In this document: positions 34,658 through 42,376 of the stretch, piece by piece
Layout of the letters: each line of letters begins with the position of its first letter
How positions within the stretch are numbered: the stretch's first letter is position 1
Source of the DNA: Chromatium okenii
GTDB taxonomy: Bacteria > Pseudomonadota > Gammaproteobacteria > Chromatiales > Chromatiaceae
Length of the DNA: 64,000 nucleotides
Reading direction: 5' to 3'
Assembly (NCBI RefSeq): GCF_016583745.1
Contig: NZ_NRRQ01000006.1
Coordinates: 1-64,000, forward strand
Made by a program: the position numbers and the translations under genes
Notes under the pieces: model-generated
Database searches by the model: none
The model's input: only the letters and a program-made list of their open reading frames with translations
What the model was told of the DNA's origin: nothing

Positions 34658-35134
34658 TTAGTCGCCAGTTTTGGTGAGAAGTTGCTGTAAACGCGCCTGC
34701 TCGGCGGCGGTCAAATCCGGCTCAGGCGTTGCTTTATCCCGTTGCAAAGTACGCCACAATAGCCAGCCGCCAATGCCCACGAATAGAAAAGGCCCAAACC
34801 ATAGAATATACGTTGCGGGTTTTAATGGCGGTTCATACAGCACAAAATCGCCATAACGCGCCACTAAAAAAGCGACAATCTCATCGCGGCTTTTGCCTTC
34901 CTGCATCATGCGATATACCTCTTTGCGCAAATCCTGCGCAACGCCAGCTTGCGATCCAGCCAGCGATTCATTTTGACATACCAAACAACGCAACTCACCA
35001 ATTAACGTGCGAAATTCAGCAGTACGCGCTGGATCATCAAAGGTGAAATTTTCCAAGGTATAGGCAGCAGCAGTGCCAATTGCCAACAGGCTAATGAGTA
35101 ATGCTGCCGCCGCGAGTTGATAATGTTGTTTCAC
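34658..35134 (-). CDS. ccmH: CcmH, thiol-disulfide subunit of the heme ligase
   Basis: 158 residues from a GTG start. A signal/anchor (AAAALLISLLAIGTAAA), the redox motif LRCLVCQN (Cys50 and Cys53), and a C-terminal helix (ATYILWFGPFLFVGIGGWLL) define short CcmH. It reduces apocytochrome CxxCH disulfides with CcmG. The GTG has GAGG nine bases upstream and overlaps the ccmG end; an ATG six codons earlier (35152) is the alternative but has no ribosome site. Confidence 0.92.
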   Translation of the reverse strand: MKQHYQLAAAALLISLLAIGTAAAYTLENFTFDDPARTAEFRTLIGELRCLVCQNESLAGSQAGVAQDLRKEVYRMMQEGKSRDEIVAFLVARYGDFVLYEPPLKPATYILWFGPFLFVGIGGWLLWRTLQRDKATPEPDLTAAEQARLQQLLTKTGD

Positions 35135-35136
35135 TA

Positions 35137-35676
35137 CTATTGACCTCGGCATTGTTCAATAATTGGCAGCATTTCTGTTTGCCAGACTTCGCGGTTAATT
35201 GGCCCAATGCGTTTATGCCGAATAACGCCCTGCGCATCCACGATAAAGGTTTCTGGTGCGCCATATACGCCCCAATCAATGCCGGCACGATTATCAGGAT
35301 CAAAGAAAATTTCCGCATATGGATCGCCGAATTGTTGCAGCATTTCTAATGCTTCTGGGCGCGTATCCTTCCAATTCAAACCAATCACCTGCACATCATT
35401 ATTTTCGCGGGCAATCCGCATCAATTCAGCGTGTTCTTGCCGACAAGAAGGACACCACGACGCCCACACATTCACCAATGACACCTTGCCGCGCAAGCGT
35501 TCCGCAGTCAGCATCTGTTGCGGGTCTTTTAATGACGGCAACGTCAACGCAGGCGCTGGTTGATTCACTAATGGCGATGGCACTTCGCGTGGATTTAATT
35601 GCAAGCCATAAAACAGCAATGCCGCCAAGGCAATAAAGATGCTTAATGGAATTAACGCCCGTGATGTTTTGCTCAT
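35137..35676 (-). CDS. ccmG: CcmG/DsbE, periplasmic thioredoxin-like reductant
   Basis: 179 residues. An N-terminal anchor (ALIPLSIFIALAALLFYGL) is followed by a thioredoxin fold with WASWCPSCRQEH (Cys75, Cys78) and the GVYGAPETFIVD motif holding the cis-Pro. It reduces CcmH and apocytochromes in the periplasm. It lies 18 bases after ccmF. Confidence 0.94.
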   Translation of the reverse strand: MSKTSRALIPLSIFIALAALLFYGLQLNPREVPSPLVNQPAPALTLPSLKDPQQMLTAERLRGKVSLVNVWASWCPSCRQEHAELMRIARENNDVQVIGLNWKDTRPEALEMLQQFGDPYAEIFFDPDNRAGIDWGVYGAPETFIVDAQGVIRHKRIGPINREVWQTEMLPIIEQCRGQ

Positions 35677-35694
35677 ACAATCCTCAATTCAATC

Positions 35695-37635
35695 TCAAAT
35701 GCTCGCAACGCGCTGAGGGCGATAGCGACGATCAGATGCAGCGAATAATCCGCCAAGCGCCATTAAGATGCAGCCCAGCCAAATCCAACGCACAAACGGC
35801 TTATAATAAACGCGCAATCCCCAATCGCCGGTGATTCCAATGGGTTCGCCGAGTGAAATGTAAATATCGCGCAAAAAGCCCGCATCAATTCCCGCTTCTG
35901 TCATTGGCATTCCCCCAGAAAAATACTTGCGTTTTTCAGGATATAAGCGCGTGATTTCTTGTTCATCTTGGAACACGACAAACTCGCCGCGAAACGCATC
36001 ATAATTCGGCCCTTTCACGACCTCAACGCCGTTAAATTGGAAGCGATAACCGGAGTTTTCATACACTCCATTGGGTGATAACCGCACATCGGTTTCACTG
36101 CCGCGATGAGAAACCAACGTCACGCCAATAATAAATACCACCATCCCCAGATGCGCTATCCACATGCCGTAATAGCTGCGACTGTAATTGCGTTTTCCTG
36201 CACCAATTGTAATTGGTTCACGACGTTTTGAGCGATCAAACAGATTGATTACATGCGTTGTCAATAACCATGCTGCCAACCCTAAACCAAAGCCAATCGC
36301 GGGTTGTAATAACGTCATTGCTAATACAACAACCAACACCGTCAAGGCGATTGCCAAGCCAAGTTGTGGCGCTAAACGTCGAAATTGATCGCGCTTCCAG
36401 TGCAATAAAGGGCCAATACCCATCGCCGCAATTAACAGCGGCGATAAATAGATAAACATGGTATTGAACCAAGGAAACCCGACTGAAATTTTACCCCAAC
36501 CGGCTGCATCGTAAATTAACGGCGCAAGCGTGCCGAATAACACCAATACAGTTAAAGTCACGAGTAACAGGTTATTGATTAATAAAAAGCTCTCGCGTGA
36601 GAATAAATCAAAACGCCCGCCGTCAGAAATGCTAGGTGCTCGCCAAGCGTATAATGCGAGTGAACCGCCAATGACAATGCACAAAAAAATCAAGATAAAT
36701 GCGCCGCGAGTGGGATCAGTTGCAAAGGCATGAACCGAAGTTAATACTCCAGAACGCACTAAAAAGGTGCCGAGCAGCGAAAGTGAAAATGCTGAAATGG
36801 CAAGCAATACCGTCCAGGTTTTGAATGCAGCGCGTTTTTCAGTGACTGCTAACGAATGAATTAACGCCGTTCCTGCTAACCAAGGCATAAATGAGGCATT
36901 CTCAACCGGGTCCCAAAACCACCAGCCACCCCAACCTAATTCGTAATAGGACCACCACGAACCCAGCGCAATACCTAAGGTTAAAAAAACCCATGCCACT
37001 GTTGTCCACGAACGTGACCAGCGTGCCCATGCGGAATCCAATTTGCCACCAATTAACGCGGCAATTGCAAAGGCAAAAGCGACTGAAAAACCAACGTAGC
37101 CCATATACAACATTGGCGGATGAATTGCTAAACCGGGGTCTTGTAACAACGGATTCAAATCGCGTCCTTCTATGGGCATCGGAAAGATGCGATCAAACGG
37201 ATTGGAAGTCAGCAACATGAATAACAAAAAGCCAATTGCGACCATTCCCTGCACGGAAATCACACGGGCGACCATTGGCAATGGTAAATTGCGACTAAAT
37301 AGCGCAATTGCTGCGCCCCAACCGGCTAACATCAATACCCACAATAATAGTGAACCTTCATGCGCTCCCCAAACTGCTGAGATTTTGTATAGCGTTGGCA
37401 TCAAAGTATTAGAATTAGCAGCGACATAAACCACCGAAAAATCATCGGCTAAAAACGCAAACAGCAGCGCCAAAAAACTAATACTGATAAAGGTAAATTG
37501 TCCCCACGCCAGTGGACGTGCTAAAGCAATTAACGTTTGACTGTGCCGTAATGAACCAATGAGCGGCATTGTTGCTTGCAACACTGCAAATACTAACGCC
37601 AAAATCAATGCGAAATGACCAAGTTCTGGCACCAT
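35695..37635 (-). CDS. ccmF: CcmF, cytochrome c heme ligase membrane subunit
   Basis: 646 residues with about 14 membrane helices. The tryptophan-rich heme-handling segment GWGGWWFWDPVENASFMPWL lies near residues 225-245. A periplasmic loop (GSETDVRLSPNGVYENSGYR) precedes the last helix. It attaches heme to CxxCH of apocytochrome c. Its start shares one base with the ccmE stop, a tight coupling. Confidence 0.96.
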   Translation of the reverse strand: MVPELGHFALILALVFAVLQATMPLIGSLRHSQTLIALARPLAWGQFTFISISFLALLFAFLADDFSVVYVAANSNTLMPTLYKISAVWGAHEGSLLLWVLMLAGWGAAIALFSRNLPLPMVARVISVQGMVAIGFLLFMLLTSNPFDRIFPMPIEGRDLNPLLQDPGLAIHPPMLYMGYVGFSVAFAFAIAALIGGKLDSAWARWSRSWTTVAWVFLTLGIALGSWWSYYELGWGGWWFWDPVENASFMPWLAGTALIHSLAVTEKRAAFKTWTVLLAISAFSLSLLGTFLVRSGVLTSVHAFATDPTRGAFILIFLCIVIGGSLALYAWRAPSISDGGRFDLFSRESFLLINNLLLVTLTVLVLFGTLAPLIYDAAGWGKISVGFPWFNTMFIYLSPLLIAAMGIGPLLHWKRDQFRRLAPQLGLAIALTVLVVVLAMTLLQPAIGFGLGLAAWLLTTHVINLFDRSKRREPITIGAGKRNYSRSYYGMWIAHLGMVVFIIGVTLVSHRGSETDVRLSPNGVYENSGYRFQFNGVEVVKGPNYDAFRGEFVVFQDEQEITRLYPEKRKYFSGGMPMTEAGIDAGFLRDIYISLGEPIGITGDWGLRVYYKPFVRWIWLGCILMALGGLFAASDRRYRPQRVASI

Positions 37636-38111
37636 TAGTTGCTTGCTCCAGCGGGCGGGGACGGAGGATTGGAAGGAGTGACGCCTTCAGCATGAGCGGT
37701 TTTCAGCGTGCTGGCGACCTCTGGCGGAACGTATTCTTCATCATGTTTTGCCAATACTTCTTCGGCATAAAACACGCCATCTGCGCCTAATTTGCCTTTA
37801 GTTACCACGCCTTTTCCTTCACTAAATAAGTCAGGCAAGATGCCGGTATACATAACCTTCACAGTTTTAGCATTATCAGTCACATCAAAATGCACCGTTA
37901 AACTCTCTGGCTGCCGAATTAACGTGCCTGTGGTGACTAAACCGCCCAAGCGAAAAATATGATCTTGCGGTGCTTCATTCGCTAACACCTGCGAGGGACT
38001 AAAAAAGTAAGAGATATTACTATTTAGTGCCGTAATCGCTAACGTCGATGCCGCGCCAATACCAATAATGGCTAACCCAATAAAGATCAATCGTTGCTGT
38101 CTTGGCTTCAT
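37635..38111 (-). CDS. ccmE: CcmE, periplasmic heme chaperone
   Basis: 158 residues. One N-terminal membrane helix, an OB-fold core (FRLGGLVTTGTL; VKVMYTGILPDLFSEGKGVV), and the heme-binding AKHDEEYVPPEV with His123 covalently binding heme and Tyr127 nearby. It receives heme from CcmABCD and passes it to CcmF. The Pro-rich tail is disordered. Confidence 0.96.
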   Translation of the reverse strand: MKPRQQRLIFIGLAIIGIGAASTLAITALNSNISYFFSPSQVLANEAPQDHIFRLGGLVTTGTLIRQPESLTVHFDVTDNAKTVKVMYTGILPDLFSEGKGVVTKGKLGADGVFYAEEVLAKHDEEYVPPEVASTLKTAHAEGVTPSNPPSPPAGASN

Positions 38112-38182
38112 AGTTGAATCATCAATGCCATGATGTAGTCAGTGAGGAGTTGTTAGAAGAACGTTATTCAATTGCTTGCTGA

Positions 38183-38344
38183 TTAGAGTTGCTGGCGTAA
38201 ACGCGCAGCGCGAATCACTCTGGCGACAATAGCCCGATATTGGGTGCGCAATTGTAGCACTTCAATCACTAATAACAGTGCTGCCATGCCATAAGCACTC
38301 CAAATAAAAAACGCATAACCGCCCTGCGCTAAAAACTCGCTCAT
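38183..38344 (-). CDS. ccmD: CcmD, small heme exporter membrane protein
   Basis: 53 residues: MSEFLAQGGYAFFIWSAYGM, one membrane helix, then a basic tail (RVIRAARLRQQL). The GGYAFFIWSAYG motif is the family signature. Its ATG overlaps the ccmC stop (ATGA). CcmD helps release holo-CcmE from CcmC. Confidence 0.93.
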   Translation of the reverse strand: MSEFLAQGGYAFFIWSAYGMAALLLVIEVLQLRTQYRAIVARVIRAARLRQQL

Positions 38345-39099
38345 TGCCGCCCTCCATTCGTAAATAATTCACGCACCCATACACTGTCTGCATCACGGTG
38401 CAAAATAATAGTGCGCAACCGTATAAATGTCGCAGCAAATGAATATGCCCAAAAAGCCAGTGTCATCGTCAACATTGCAAACAAAATATCACTATCAATT
38501 TTAGTGAGATTGGAGCGTTGATGTAATGCCGCGCATTGATTGGGATCAGGGCAATTGATTGACCAGAAAATCACTGGCACCATGACTAAACCGACGATTG
38601 CTAATAATGCCGAAGCACGATCAGCGCGGCGCACATCATCAATTGCAGAATGTAGCGCCATGTAGCCGATATACATGAAAAATAACACCAATTCAGAAGT
38701 CAAACGCGGATCCCAATCCCAATAGGTACCCCAGCTCGGTCGTCCCCAAAATGCGCCAGTCCATAACGCTAAAAAGGTGAAAATTGCGCCGGTAGGTGCA
38801 ATCGCATTTGCCATCATAAAGGAGAGGCGCGTATTAAAAATCAAGCCAATGGCTGCCCATACCACCATCACAAAATAAAGCCACATCGACATCCATGCCG
38901 ATGGCACATGAATAAAAATGATGCGGTAGTATTCTTTTTGCGGATTGTTGCCACCTAATTGACTGACGGTTTCAAAAAATCCCCAATAAAGACCCGTCAC
39001 CAATAAGATGATGGTTAAGCCCCATAAAATTGGTATTAAACGTCCAGCAAGGGTATAAAATGCTGGGGGAGATGCGAGTTTGAACCAGTTGAAATTCAT
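38341..39099 (-). CDS. ccmC: CcmC, heme handling protein of the c-type maturation system
   Basis: 252 residues, six membrane helices. The tryptophan-rich segment GTYWDWDPRLTSELVLFF and the IFIHVPSAWMS and conserved His residues bind heme and present it to CcmE. Its ATG overlaps by four bases the stop of a small gene that belongs to a toxin-antitoxin-like pair inserted between ccmB and ccmC. Confidence 0.95.
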   Translation of the reverse strand: MNFNWFKLASPPAFYTLAGRLIPILWGLTIILLVTGLYWGFFETVSQLGGNNPQKEYYRIIFIHVPSAWMSMWLYFVMVVWAAIGLIFNTRLSFMMANAIAPTGAIFTFLALWTGAFWGRPSWGTYWDWDPRLTSELVLFFMYIGYMALHSAIDDVRRADRASALLAIVGLVMVPVIFWSINCPDPNQCAALHQRSNLTKIDSDILFAMLTMTLAFWAYSFAATFIRLRTIILHRDADSVWVRELFTNGGRQ

Positions 39100-39320
39100 G
39101 GAGTTGTTCTGCGTCGTGATGATGAAAAACGAGAGTGCTGTGGTTTAGAATGAGATGGGTTAAAAGTTGTTGATGGTGTGATAAAAATACGCCCATCCGC
39201 AAGCCGTTTGGCTTCTAATTTCTTTAAATCTTCAAAAATTGCGCGTAAGTTAAAATTAAATTGCGCGGCGTGATTTTCTCGAATCACCCTAATTTCATCA
39301 ACGATGTCATCATTCAGCAT
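39096..39320 (-). CDS. Small putative antitoxin partner of the PIN protein, inside the ccm operon
   Basis: 74 residues beginning MLNDDIVDEIRVIRENHAAQ, then FNLRAIFEDLKKLE. The (I/V)VxEVRxIRexHAAxFNxDlxxIyeDLKk pattern is common in short conserved proteins found beside PIN-domain toxins. The last ~20 residues (Ser/Arg/Pro-rich) look like an extension into ccmC leader sequence. It overlaps the PIN gene upstream by 11 bases and the ccmC start by four. The antitoxin role is inferred from context; the protein may also serve only to carry translation into ccmC. Confidence 0.7.
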   Translation of the reverse strand: MLNDDIVDEIRVIRENHAAQFNFNLRAIFEDLKKLEAKRLADGRIFITPSTTFNPSHSKPQHSRFSSSRRRTTP

Positions 39321-39804
39321 CTGCTTCCCCTAAAAGTTCTTCCGGTGTACAGATAAATGGTAAAAATAAACCAATACTTTCAAGATAGTTTGCGATATTC
39401 CGTTGTATTTTTGGATTCGCAATATGCCGACAATTCCATGTTAGCAAATAGTCAATGTTGTACACAGTTGCAAGCGCGATATGGAGTGCATCTTCAGCAG
39501 CTTTAACTGGAATAATCTGTTGTTCCATAAGTGCTTCTGCTATCTGTAGCGCATCTTCTGTAATGAGTAGCAACGGTAAATTAGCAACACTGGTTAAACG
39601 CTTTTTTGCAGCATCAGGATCACCCGCTTCGCATTCGCGCAATACTAATTCAGAAATAAAAAGATCATACTCAGCCTGTCTTTCCCACCAAGCGCAAGTA
39701 ATTTGTTGATGTGCCGCACCAAGAATTGTTGTGCTTGGACGTGCTGTTAAATAGCTGACGACGGATGTTTCAATATAAACTGAATGTTTTACGCTGTTTG
39801 TCAT
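39310..39804 (-). CDS. PIN-domain protein (VapC-like), inside the ccm operon
   Basis: 164 residues. SVYIETSVVSYLTARPS is the first PIN strand with an acidic residue (Glu12) where VapC has Asp, as in a known subgroup. Later acidic positions are in ISELVLRECEAGD and IPVKAAEDALHIALATVY, and NIDYLLTWNCRHIANP is typical of this PIN group. These enzymes are Mg-dependent RNases when unchecked. It lies 17 bases after ccmB and overlaps the putative antitoxin, in the same orientation as the ccm genes. The pair looks intact, unlike the three broken loci elsewhere in the window. Confidence 0.85.
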   Translation of the reverse strand: MTNSVKHSVYIETSVVSYLTARPSTTILGAAHQQITCAWWERQAEYDLFISELVLRECEAGDPDAAKKRLTSVANLPLLLITEDALQIAEALMEQQIIPVKAAEDALHIALATVYNIDYLLTWNCRHIANPKIQRNIANYLESIGLFLPFICTPEELLGEADAE

Positions 39805-39821
39805 TTTTCAGCACACCTTCA

Positions 39822-40493
39822 CTACTCAATCGAAATCCGCAGAGCTGCTGCTGAAGCCACCGGAGCAAAAATCAATGCCACCATCAGAAAAGCGCCCAGC
39901 AATGTTAGATACGGCTGCGTATCTGATAAACTGATAGCACTCACTTCAATTGCGCCAGCGCCATAAATTAAAACGGGAATATACAGCGGCAGAATGAGGA
40001 GTGATAACAGAATGCCGCCACCGCGCAAACCGAGCGTTAATGCCGCACCAATTGCACCAATTAAACTTAAAATAGGGGTGCCAATCAATAATGACACCAT
40101 CATCACTTGAATTGCAGTTGCGCTGAGGTGATATTGCATTCCAACTAATGGCGCGATCAATACCAGCGGCAATCCCGTTAATAACCAATGTGCAGTTATT
40201 TTTGCTAATGTGATTAGCGCCAGCGGTTGCGCGGCTAATAATAGTTGTTCTAAGGTGCCGTCGTCATAATCAGCAGCAAATAATCGTTCCAGCGCCAGCA
40301 TTGATGCCAGCAACGCCGCTACCCAGACCACGCCGGGCCCTAAAATTTGCAAGATGTGGCGTTCGGTGCTGACGCCCAGCGGGAACAGGCTGATGACAAT
40401 GACGAAGAAAAACAAGGTGGTTAATACGTCGGTGCGGCGGCGCAGCGCCAGCGTCAAATCGCGGATCAAGATGCTCCAAAAAATGCGCAACAT
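39822..40493 (-). CDS. ccmB: CcmB, ABC transporter permease of the heme maturation system
   Basis: 223 residues, six membrane helices. The N-terminus WSILIRDLTLALRRRTDV and the LERLFAADYDDGTLEQLLL segment are CcmB signatures. With CcmA, C and D it releases holo-CcmE. It follows ccmA by six bases. Normally ccmC comes next; here two toxin-antitoxin-like genes intervene. Confidence 0.94.
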   Translation of the reverse strand: MLRIFWSILIRDLTLALRRRTDVLTTLFFFVIVISLFPLGVSTERHILQILGPGVVWVAALLASMLALERLFAADYDDGTLEQLLLAAQPLALITLAKITAHWLLTGLPLVLIAPLVGMQYHLSATAIQVMMVSLLIGTPILSLIGAIGAALTLGLRGGGILLSLLILPLYIPVLIYGAGAIEVSAISLSDTQPYLTLLGAFLMVALIFAPVASAAALRISIE

Positions 40494-40499
40494 GACGTC

Positions 40500-41138
40500 T
40501 CAAACTCCCAGTTCGAGCTGCGCAATGTGACCGGAGGTCAACGCAACTTCTTGATGCGTGGTCAAAATAACCAATCCGTCCGCTGCAAGATGGTCGGTCA
40601 GCAATTGTTGTAATAACGCCACCGCATCGACATCCAACGCCGTAAATGGCTCATCTAAAATCCACAGTGGCGCAGGTGCCACTAACAGTCGCGCCAACGC
40701 CACACGCTTCTTTTGACCTTGTGACAGCATCCGCGTCGGTACGTCCTCAAATCCACCGAGCCCACTCCGCGCCAATGCCGCCCACAGTGCGCTCGTCGTC
40801 ACCCGCAGTCCCGCTAACGCTGCGGCGATGCGGAGATTTTCGATGCCGGTGAGATCACCTTTGATGCCGTTGAGATGACCGAAATAGCGCAGTTCGCGCC
40901 GATAGTCGTCGCCCAAGTCTCGAATCGAGGTGCCACGCCAGCGAATTTCGCCCGCTTCCGGGGTAAATAGTCCGCACAGGGCGCGTAATAAAGTGGTTTT
41001 GCCGCTGCCGTTGCGTCCGCGCACATGCAGCAAGGTGCCGGCGTCCAGACAAAAACTGAGATCGGCAAACAAGCGCCGGTCGCCGCGCCGACAGTCCAGC
41101 GTGTTGACTTCAAATATCGACATTGGATTTCGTGCCAT
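40500..41138 (-). CDS. ccmA: CcmA, ABC transporter ATPase of the heme maturation system
   Basis: 212 residues. Walker A GRNGSGKTTL (41-50), signature LSQGQKKRVALARL, Walker B LWILDEPFTALD, and a switch His in LTTHQE. ATP hydrolysis by CcmAB frees heme-loaded CcmE from CcmC and CcmD. The first ccm gene; the start is 32 bases after the ArsR-type regulator on the same strand. Confidence 0.95.
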   Translation of the reverse strand: MARNPMSIFEVNTLDCRRGDRRLFADLSFCLDAGTLLHVRGRNGSGKTTLLRALCGLFTPEAGEIRWRGTSIRDLGDDYRRELRYFGHLNGIKGDLTGIENLRIAAALAGLRVTTSALWAALARSGLGGFEDVPTRMLSQGQKKRVALARLLVAPAPLWILDEPFTALDVDAVALLQQLLTDHLAADGLVILTTHQEVALTSGHIAQLELGV

Positions 41139-41170
41139 TGACCGTTGGAATGATTCACTGCCTGAGTGAA

Positions 41171-41506
41171 TTAAGCGCGATCATCAAGATTTACCGGACA
41201 CAACACTTCGCGCATGATACCAATTAAATCCAGCAATTGATTATTGCGAATCCGGTAATAAATGCGGTTGGCTTCTTTACGCGAGACCACGATGTTTTTA
41301 TTACGCAGTTGTTCCAAATGTTGTGAGATATTACTTTGCGAAGTGCCGGTGCGTTCCACAATTTCTCCCACCGATAATTCATGCGCACCGAGTGAACACA
41401 GAATTTTCCAGCGCAGCGGATGCGCCATCGCTTTTAACGCATTGGCAGTCAATGTCGTGTGGTCGTGATCCTCAAACCCATCGGTGAGAGTAGAGTCAGT
41501 CATCAT
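41171..41506 (-). CDS. ArsR/SmtB-family transcriptional regulator
   Basis: 111 residues. Winged helix-turn-helix: KAMAHPLRWKILCSLGAHEL, then VGEIVERTGTSQSNISQHLE as recognition helix, and a wing NIVVSRKEANRIYYRI. A Cys in LCPVNLDD near the C-terminus and one at CSLG are possible sensor residues, but the classical ELCVCDL metal site is absent. It lies between the REC-PAS protein and ccmA. The signal is unknown; redox or sulfur control is possible. Confidence 0.85.
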   Translation of the reverse strand: MMTDSTLTDGFEDHDHTTLTANALKAMAHPLRWKILCSLGAHELSVGEIVERTGTSQSNISQHLEQLRNKNIVVSRKEANRIYYRIRNNQLLDLIGIMREVLCPVNLDDRA

Positions 41507-41515
41507 GTCAACATC

Positions 41516-42367
41516 TCAATTCAGTTCTGCTGCATCTAATCGCACATAACCCGTCATATCTTTGGCGATGCAAATAATATCGCTGATCGCGCCACTCGCA
41601 GTTTTCATCGCGGTGCGCGAAAACAGAATTGGCACGCGCCGTCCATCGCGGGCAACAAACCGCGCTTCAATTTTGTTTAATGCGCCAGTGCGAATCAACG
41701 CCTCCAGCCATAGCCCCATAAATGCGCCAGCTTGCTCATCGCCGTCTTCTTCAAACACATCGCCAATTGCCATGCCTAATAAATCATCCCGGCTGTAACC
41801 CAACATCTGACAGGCAGCGGGATTTGTCATTTTAATAATGCCATCCGCTCCCAGCACCAATAACGCCTCGCCCATGTGCGTCAGGATGTTTTCGAGATAA
41901 TGCCGCGCTTCTGCCAGCTCCAGCGTTCGTTCTGCCACGCGACTTTCTAAAATCCGATTCAGTTCGCGCTCTTTTTCAATCAGGCGAAAATAAGTGCTGA
42001 TTTTATTAATGAGCTGATGATCTTCAATCGGTTTGAGTAAATAATCTGCCGCGCCCACCGCAAATCCGCGCCGTTGGAATTCTTCTGATTTGAATGCTGC
42101 GGTGAGAAAAATAATGGGAATATCCCGCGAGCGTTTGCGCAATTTTAATAACGAAGCAGTTTCAAATCCGTCCATATCCGGCATCTGCACGTCGAGAATA
42201 ATCAGATCAATGTCCGCGTGTTGGTGCGTTAAATCAATTGCTTCCTGCCCCGACGCCGCTTCCAATACCGTTACTGCTAAATGGGTTTGAATCAGCGTGC
42301 GCAGCGTAAATAGATTGTGTGCATGGTCATCAACAATCAGGAGCTTAAATCCGACATAACGACGCAT
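41516..42367 (-). CDS. Response regulator with receiver and PAS domains, no DNA-binding domain
   Basis: 283 residues. Receiver domain 6-125 with Asp13-Asp14, the phosphoacceptor Asp59 in LIILDVQMPDMDG, and Lys in LLKPIED. A helical linker (RVAERTLELAEARHYLENIL) leads to a PAS domain (150-270: LLVLGADGIIKMTNPAACQM). The PAS tail ends in a C-terminal PAC-like segment. It starts nine bases after the hybrid kinase gene and probably takes phosphate from it. Without an output domain it may act by protein contact. Confidence 0.9.
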   Translation of the reverse strand: MRRYVGFKLLIVDDHAHNLFTLRTLIQTHLAVTVLEAASGQEAIDLTHQHADIDLIILDVQMPDMDGFETASLLKLRKRSRDIPIIFLTAAFKSEEFQRRGFAVGAADYLLKPIEDHQLINKISTYFRLIEKERELNRILESRVAERTLELAEARHYLENILTHMGEALLVLGADGIIKMTNPAACQMLGYSRDDLLGMAIGDVFEEDGDEQAGAFMGLWLEALIRTGALNKIEARFVARDGRRVPILFSRTAMKTASGAISDIICIAKDMTGYVRLDAAELN

Positions 42368-42376
42368 TGATCCCCC

